Assembly: GCA_029747585.1 (NCBI GenBank)
Contig: JAPEVF010000603.1
Coordinates: 1-27,895, forward strand
Source: Pleurotus djamor
Lineage: Eukaryota; Basidiomycota; Agaricomycetes; Agaricales; Pleurotaceae
Reading direction: 5' to 3'
DNA: 27,895 bases
Shown: one piece after another, positions 21,847 through 27,895 of the stretch
Layout of the letters: every line of letters starts with the position of its first letter
How positions within the stretch are numbered: the first letter of the stretch is position 1
Position numbers and translations under genes: made by a program
The notes under the pieces: generated by a model
What the model saw: only the letters and a program-made list of their open reading frames with translations
Databases searched by the model: none
Told to the model about the DNA's origin: nothing

Positions 21847-23669
21847 AAGGAGAATGGGTTTAACGTTACTCCATTGCCTCCTACATTATCACACACAAGC
21901 GCATCGTCCACTGAGGATACTTAGACAAGGCAAGAAAGGCAGGTGACAGTAACCGTCATCGAATTCTGTGAACGAGAACCCTCTTGGGACTCTAAGTGCA
22001 ATCTAAGTGGTATGAAAAAAGGACTCATCATGATTCCAAGCGGTGGGCCAAAGTGAGTGGGGTGGATATGATTCTGATGGACAAAGTAGTGTGTTTCGTC
22101 CAGATGACTTGTTTCAATTTTGGATCGGGATGCGTCAATGTAGAAGGGTCTCTCAAGTCTCCCCCACCAATTCGTACTCTACGTAGATCATCCACGCACG
22201 ATGGATAAGTAATCAAGCTCACCGGCACCAATCGAGAGGCATCGTAACCGTGTACAGCGGTGAGCCGTTTCAAAGGGGAAAAGGAGGAAGACGTTGTCAC
22301 TTTGGTGGCCGGGCTACTTTGACCGTCTATGTACGACGCAGCAGCCTAAGTATATTGGATTTTGGTTGCTCAACCTGTTGTTGTGGAGGGAATGCACCAT
22401 CCCTCATAAATTGGACGCACGCACCGACTCATCGCCGTTTGGACTCTGGAGGGATGGGCTAGGGAATCGGGATGCCAATACCAATCGGGACGTTCGCATC
22501 GGGGCAACACTGACAACCACGAAGATGATCGATGACGGTTCAAATTCAAATGTTTAACGTTAAAACGACCGACACACCTGGAAATTTGAGACCGGGAGCC
22601 TTACTCATTCCCAAGTCTCCCCTTCCATCTCGTAAATGTCACCCAACTGACTCGACGAAGATGACTGACTAAAATGGCGTGAACACTCGAATAATCACGT
22701 CAGCATCGAAGGGGCACTAGTTCTTCTAGTATAACATGCAAGCAAAAAAGAGGCGAGCTCGCTCTCCATGGCATCCCCTTCGCAAGCGGAGTCCTCCATG
22801 CGAGGTGCTGGCTGTACCGTTATAGGGATTTGCTCACGCAACCTGGGAATGTTTGGTTGCGAACAGGGGGTTCACCATTGCTATTTTTACAGGTACTTCT
22901 GGTACAGACGTTCGCTCGTGTCCTCAGTGATAACAAGAACTCGGAATCCGGACCTACTCGCTTGCTCGCAGCGTCTCGTCATCGATCCACCGCACAGCTC
23001 TCAACACGACTCAGCCGAAATCCTCACTCGAGCAACTCAACCGCCACAAAACTCTTGTCCTACTTTCCCAAACTCGGAAAAGAGTCTGACCATCCTAAAA
23101 GTGACTACCTTGCCGCCGAATCAGTGACGCAAAGATAACCGACAAACACGTACCTACTCTAAGCGATGAGACAGAACAAAAGGTAAACCTAAAGAAAACT
23201 CGTGCTCTATAACGGGCCGCTGTTTTGCGCTACGACGAATGGGTACAGTCTTTTTCTCACCCGACCTGTCGCAGCGACAAAAGAAACTGCAAGGGAAGAA
23301 GTCAATGAGAAGGGAGATGATTCGATGACTGGGCAATTCGAATGCCGGTGTGTGGATGACGATCTGACAGAGATTCTTATAGCAAGAGCATACGATGTGA
23401 CATATGGATGGTCTATGTGACGGGCTACAAGCAACGAAGTTAACGAAGGCGCTTAAGTATACTCTATGTGTGGAGTAGGGAGGAAGAACGGTCGAACGGA
23501 CAGTCCCAGCTCACGAGTCACAGGTAAGTACACACGCATCCGAACCTGCCTCACCCAGCGGCGCTTCGCTGTGACCTGCTCCCCACCGATCCTCAGTGAC
23601 ATCCAGCGGTGCACGTAGGCTCCACCAGCACCAGAAGCGCCTCGAAACGCTCCTTTCGCCATACTATCC

Positions 23670-25304
23670 GCGTCTTCGTCGGAACAGGAGATGTCACCAC
23701 GGAGGTACATGGTTCTCATCCAGTGCTCATCCTCCATTCCCGACGACGGTCTTCCCCATTGTCTCTTCAGATATGGCGACCATCACGCTCCAGTTGGTCG
23801 CCACCGACAGTTCCCCAGACATTTATACGAAGGAAGCAAAGAACGACGGAGACGTTCTGGGAAAGCGACAGGTGAACAGAGAGAGCGGTGAGAGGACGAG
23901 TGTTCGGAGGAAAGTGGGATGGTGGCAGTCAGGAACGGTATGATCGCAGCGATCCACGGCATTCATGACGGCAGGGATGTAAATGTGAATAGGAATGGCA
24001 AAGGGAGGGGTAAGTGATGATGAAGACCGCATTTGTTGATCAAACGTCGAAACCCCGGACGGCTGGAATGCGATCGTGGAAGATGATGGAGATTGTGATC
24101 ATACCCGCGAATATTCTTCGTACGCGCTTGGAAAATGACGATGGAATACCTTGAATACGTATGGATGCCCCATTGACACGACAGGCCACAGGCCAGTCTA
24201 GGAACGACGCAAAATCATGATGGAGGGGAACGATGATCATTGGGATGGAAAGAGGGGCGTATCGAGCAAGGAAGGAATATCACGGAGCGTACGTGGGTTC
24301 TGTCGAGACGATGAAGGGAAAGGTCCTGTCGTAGGAGACCAACGGATGGGTGGATGAAGCTAGAGACATAGCGTCGTCGAGGATGAGCTTCTTGCCCGCG
24401 GGAACCTGGGAGCGGGGTTGAAGAAGCATAAGCCACGTCTTCTACAAGCCGAAAGGATGAGTAGGGAAGAAACAGAGATAGGTTCAAGACACACAACGAC
24501 TTGCTCAGCGTCCATGACATGACTCCATGAGTACGATTCGACGTTGGGATGAACGGCGCAGCGCATGGAGTCCGACCAGCCTTGATGGTAGCGTGTGGAG
24601 ATCCAGCGAGCGAGAACCAAGGGCTGGTCACTGATCAACGTAGACGAGGGGCCATTTGATTGGCGTAAGGTTTGAGGTCGATGGGCTCGGTTCATCTTGG
24701 GTGAGATGCGTAGAGCGCAGTAGACGAGCGAGACTGCGTCAGCGTTGGACGAGCACGAAGGGAATGAGAGCGATTTTTGGTGGCTGGGTTGAGTTGGGTA
24801 CGATGCGAGAACACATCGAAGTTTCCCGGCTGTATGCAAGAAGGGAGAAAAAGATAACGTTATAAAGAAGCAAGTGAGTGGAACGCGACGACTCACAGTA
24901 GGAGGCCAGCCTGGAGTGCTGGGAGTTATCCGGGTTTTCGGTGGATGGCCAAATGCGCCTTCGGTCGCTGGGACCACAGATTCGAGGTGGTCATGGTGTG
25001 TGGTGTGCAGCGAAGCTAGCGAGATTCGTCGAAAATAACCCTGCTGTCCGCTTGCCTCTATTTCCGTCTCTTTGTCTTCATCCGACAAACCGATCAACAC
25101 CGCTTCCTCTCACTCAATGCCGGCACAACTTCCAATCTCCAACCATGCCCCGGTCGAGCGGATCTGTTTGCCCATTCATGCTTCGGTCTTGAGGTGACGA
25201 CATTCGCATAGATGGTTGGGTGTCATTGAAGAAAAGGGATTGAGGGGGAGGAGATGACGCGTCGCTGTGTAGAAAACGGTGGCTGTGCTTTCACTTTGTA
25301 CACC
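23670..25304 (-). pseudogene. Unknown gene, copy 3 of 3 (minus strand)
   Basis: The 5' element is at 25277-25304 (plus-strand GGTGGCTGTGCTTTCACTTTG). The shared intron is 24896-24830 (67 nt, GTGAGT donor, ACAG acceptor), 381 bp away. The exon before it ends HSRLASY; the one after starts SGKLRCVLASYPTQPS and stays open for over 150 codons (through PLVLARWISTRYHQGW), the longest of the three copies. Later, in another frame, KKLILDDAMSLASS and MGHPYVFKVFHRHFP look coding-like. This is the best candidate for a still functional member, but I cannot assemble a complete frame, and the 3' border is uncertain. The family is not recognised. Confidence 0.35.
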
Positions 25305-27895
25305 GGAGATTTGTGGCCAAATAAACCCGTCTGATTCCACCTACTGTCTCTACACGCGTACGCACTCGATCAACGCAATACATAGGGACTACTCAGTACT
25401 CAGTATACTCCCTAGCCAGGATGTAAGTCGTACTCGCAGTCACCCCCGCCCATCAACCTGAGGTCGTCTCATCTCTCGCCAGATTTTCTTCGTTCTGATA
25501 CGAGTACTTGTGTTCGTTCAGTCGCATAAAGCGATTCAACTCGACCACGGCTGAAATGCGCATCCGATCAGAGCATGGACTTAGGTCAGGTTCGATATCA
25601 CTGAAGAGTAGGTTCCAAGCGGTAGAACACCGATGCGAGTCACTTGGTGGAGGGATCCGTCGGATGGATGAGTCAGACAGCGGAGGATAGAACGGAGCCA
25701 TATCATAGGTATGTACTCGAGCGTTGGCAGCGAACCGTCCAAATAGTACGCCATACTACGGTACATTCAATCAAATCTACCTACTTGAGTTTCCCCACCC
25801 TTCACTGCGTAAACTGATTCTCATTCGGGGGAAAATAATACCAACGACACAAATAGAGCACACCAATTGTGTGCAATAATCCACACAGAATCCATCGTTC
25901 ACGGACAAGGGTAAAAAGGACAGTTTCTGAAACTCCATAACGACTGCATCCACCCAGGGGGTCATCATTCTGTTGTGGAATTCTGTCTGGCCGACCTGGC
26001 GATTGAATAAGAAAGCGTCTCCAGATCTCGAGTCACGTACTCCATGCTCGACCCATCCCTGGACCCTTACACCTTTGGCTTTGGAAACAATCCTCGAATG
26101 TACGAAGTTTCTTCGATTACGGTGAAGCCATGGTCCCCTTTTATTGAACTTGGTAGTGAGGTGGTGGTAGCGAGTCAGCGGCTGTAAAACTTCGTAGTCG
26201 AGTTCTAGTCGAGCGGTTACCACCAACTCCACGATAAGCCGCGTTGTGAAATGGGACGTTGCGTTGCGGAAAGCTGCCAGCTCACCCGGAACTGTTCAGC
26301 GATGGTTCGAAGGGCGGCACGCAAATCCGTCAAAAGGAATGTTAAAAAGTAGTCCCCGTATGCTGGAGTAGAAAAACAGTGGGTCAGATGCGCTGGACAA
26401 CGGTTGGTAGCACACGGCAGGCCGGACCTGAGCGAGTGCCGCAATTTGCTCAACCGACCTGTGAATGGGAGTGTCACACGTTTGAATCGAGTCTGACGCG
26501 GCCTTGACTCTTGACGCGGTTGAAAGTCAGGTGTTGAGAAAAACCATTCAAGAACGATCACAGAAGGAGAGAACTGAGTCAAAAGCCATAATGGGATAGC
26601 AGAGTTTGGTGGGTAGCAGAAGTTATGATGCGCGCAAGTAGTAACGACGCTGGTCGAGGTCGTAATCTGCAGTCAAGATGTGAGTGGTTTTACGGGTCTG
26701 TAGAAACCAAGTAGACATTCTCCAACTGCTCTGGATAGCGCAAGTCTTCATCCCTGAACCTGCGCATCGCGTGTACCCTACGTGAGTATTCCAGTCAACG
26801 GCGCGAAGAATATGTATTGCTGGAAAGAAGCAAACGGTTGAAAAATTCTGGATCCGTGTTCAATCAAAGCAACCGAAGGAAAACGCGACCTCAGTACAGC
26901 GAAAGGCAATGTCATTTGAACGTCAACTCCCAACGCTGCTTGGACATGGGTTGGACTCCGCCCCCCTTGTGTGCCCCTTGTTTTCCCCTTGTACAGATGT
27001 TGGACATGGCGACTCGCGCTTCGAGCTCAGTTCTTCGACTTCCCGGAGACTGTATACTCAAGCCATAAAACTCCTTGATGGAGTTTCATGCGGGGATGAT
27101 TCCACCCGCCAATTCATTGACAGGAATAGAGCTTCCTCAGCAGTGGCCTGACATTTGTTCGACACCATCCGGGTTGTAGGAAGGTAGCCAAAACTAGGAG
27201 CAAGCGGGGATAGTAATGAGAGATGAGAAATGAGTCACATAATCCTAGATTTGTGTCCATCCCGGACCAATATGATTTACCGGTACACAAACCATCGGTA
27301 TACTTTCTACTCAGTTCACATGTGGAGCGACTTAAGAGTGACCACGAAAGTATGAAAGTATTATCCCTCTCAACAAGCTTGATGCCTCCAGAAAGCGATG
27401 AGGCTCCATCCACTAAGGTCTGTGGTTTCGCCCATATGGTCTAATAATCACCTAGATCCTTCCATGAGAAGGGTTAATAAGCCGGAGCAATAGGTGGATC
27501 GGACTGAATACTGACATCGTCACACAACAGTCAGCCTGTGCCGTCCACTTCTTCCCACTTGTCTCATGCTTGTTGTCATTGCTACGCGTCCATTTGAATA
27601 TCTTTGATCTCGAGTCGCATTTCGTCCTTCAACGTCCATTTTCCTACCTTTCAAGACGATCAGCTTCGCTGGAATCCATCTTCAAGGATATACAAGTCTC
27701 TTGGGACCATTAGTAGTATAATCTCGTGCTTGTAACGTTCCCAATACTTGATCACCGCCAGTCGACCAGGGACCTCCTGTCCAAATCAATCTCCATGTGA
27801 GATAAGATTAGATCTGTGCACACACGTCCGCATGGGTTTCCCACCTTGTTATCTTCCACCACAAGGTTCAAGTCGTTTCGCTACCAGGCTATCCA
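25305..27895. other. Gene-poor right end of the window
   Basis: No recognised gene. The longest frame is 25777-26232 (-, 151 codons, non-ATG start likely) with no known motif. At 27500-27895 the minus strand has a few short coding-like patches, such as KYWERYKHEIILL, that break off at stops; they could be exons of a gene that continues outside the window. Confidence 0.4.
26441..26464 (+). repeat. 24-bp motif, copy 3 of 3 (divergent)
   Basis: It contains TTTGCTCAACCGACCTGT and matches the motif at 16050 at 18 of 24 bases. It lies about 1.14 kb to the right of the copy 3 5' element. It is weaker than the other pair and could be partly coincidental. Confidence 0.35.

Larger units (their letters stand above)
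21100..23669. other. Gene-poor stretch between copies 2 and 3
   Basis: No domain or convincing splice structure was found in this 2.6-kb stretch. It holds the two short repeated motifs described separately. Open frames here are under 130 codons, overlap on both strands, and look like chance. Confidence 0.45.

Noticed and set aside
23619..23680. 3' similarity of copy 3 to copy 2 (CAGCACCA and TCTTCGTCGG stretches)
   Set aside because: The two short matches occur in opposite order in the two copies, so at least one is coincidence; only the 5' modules are relied on.
11098..27895. Transposon or retroelement content in the gene-poor parts
   Set aside because: I found no reverse transcriptase, integrase or transposase motifs and no convincing long terminal repeats or terminal inverted repeats at the block borders.

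Overview
The window reads as nuclear DNA of a filamentous fungus, most likely a mushroom-forming basidiomycete (Agaricomycetes). The genes are cut by many short introns (about 43-99 nt) with CTAAC/CTGAC-like branch sites. They include a HET-domain protein, an F-box protein with the N-terminal layout common in agarics, and P450 genes with ten introns each. There are no bacterial-style operons, ribosome binding sites, CRISPR arrays, tRNAs or rRNAs. All gene models were rebuilt by hand from splice signals and reading-frame continuity.

Layout. 36-1730 (-) is a three-exon HET-domain gene. 2144-3222 (-) is a four-exon gene for an unrecognised membrane protein. 3223-6746 holds no confident gene, but its plus strand is pyrimidine-rich with long open frames and two good intron-like signals, so a decayed or unrecognised plus-strand gene is possible. 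6747-8735 (+) is an F-box protein gene with one small intron. It converges, with 40 bp between stop codons, on P450-A (8776-11007, -). P450-B (16518-18632, +) is a paralogue facing away from P450-A. The two 5' ends point at each other across about 5.5 kb.

Both P450 genes are open throughout and have the same 11-exon structure, including a 23-nt microexon. Their core promoters and 5' leaders are also alike. P450-B has lost an in-frame 34-residue segment at the J-helix region, just before the ExxR helix. P450-A has one intron that seems to use a GC donor.

The rest (about 11.1-16.4 kb and 18.6-27.9 kb) has no recognisable product, but it is not random. Three minus-strand blocks (5' elements near 15.08, 21.08 and 25.29 kb) share an upstream sequence element and, 355-381 bp further on, a phase-1 GTGAGT intron with similar flanking residues. 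I read them as three paralogous copies of an unknown gene, probably decaying or fast-evolving. Other short shared motifs lie beyond them. The picture is an accessory, duplication-rich locus: a self-recognition type HET gene, a possible substrate adaptor (F-box), two oxidative enzymes, and a repeated unknown gene. A shared pathway is not shown by the sequence.
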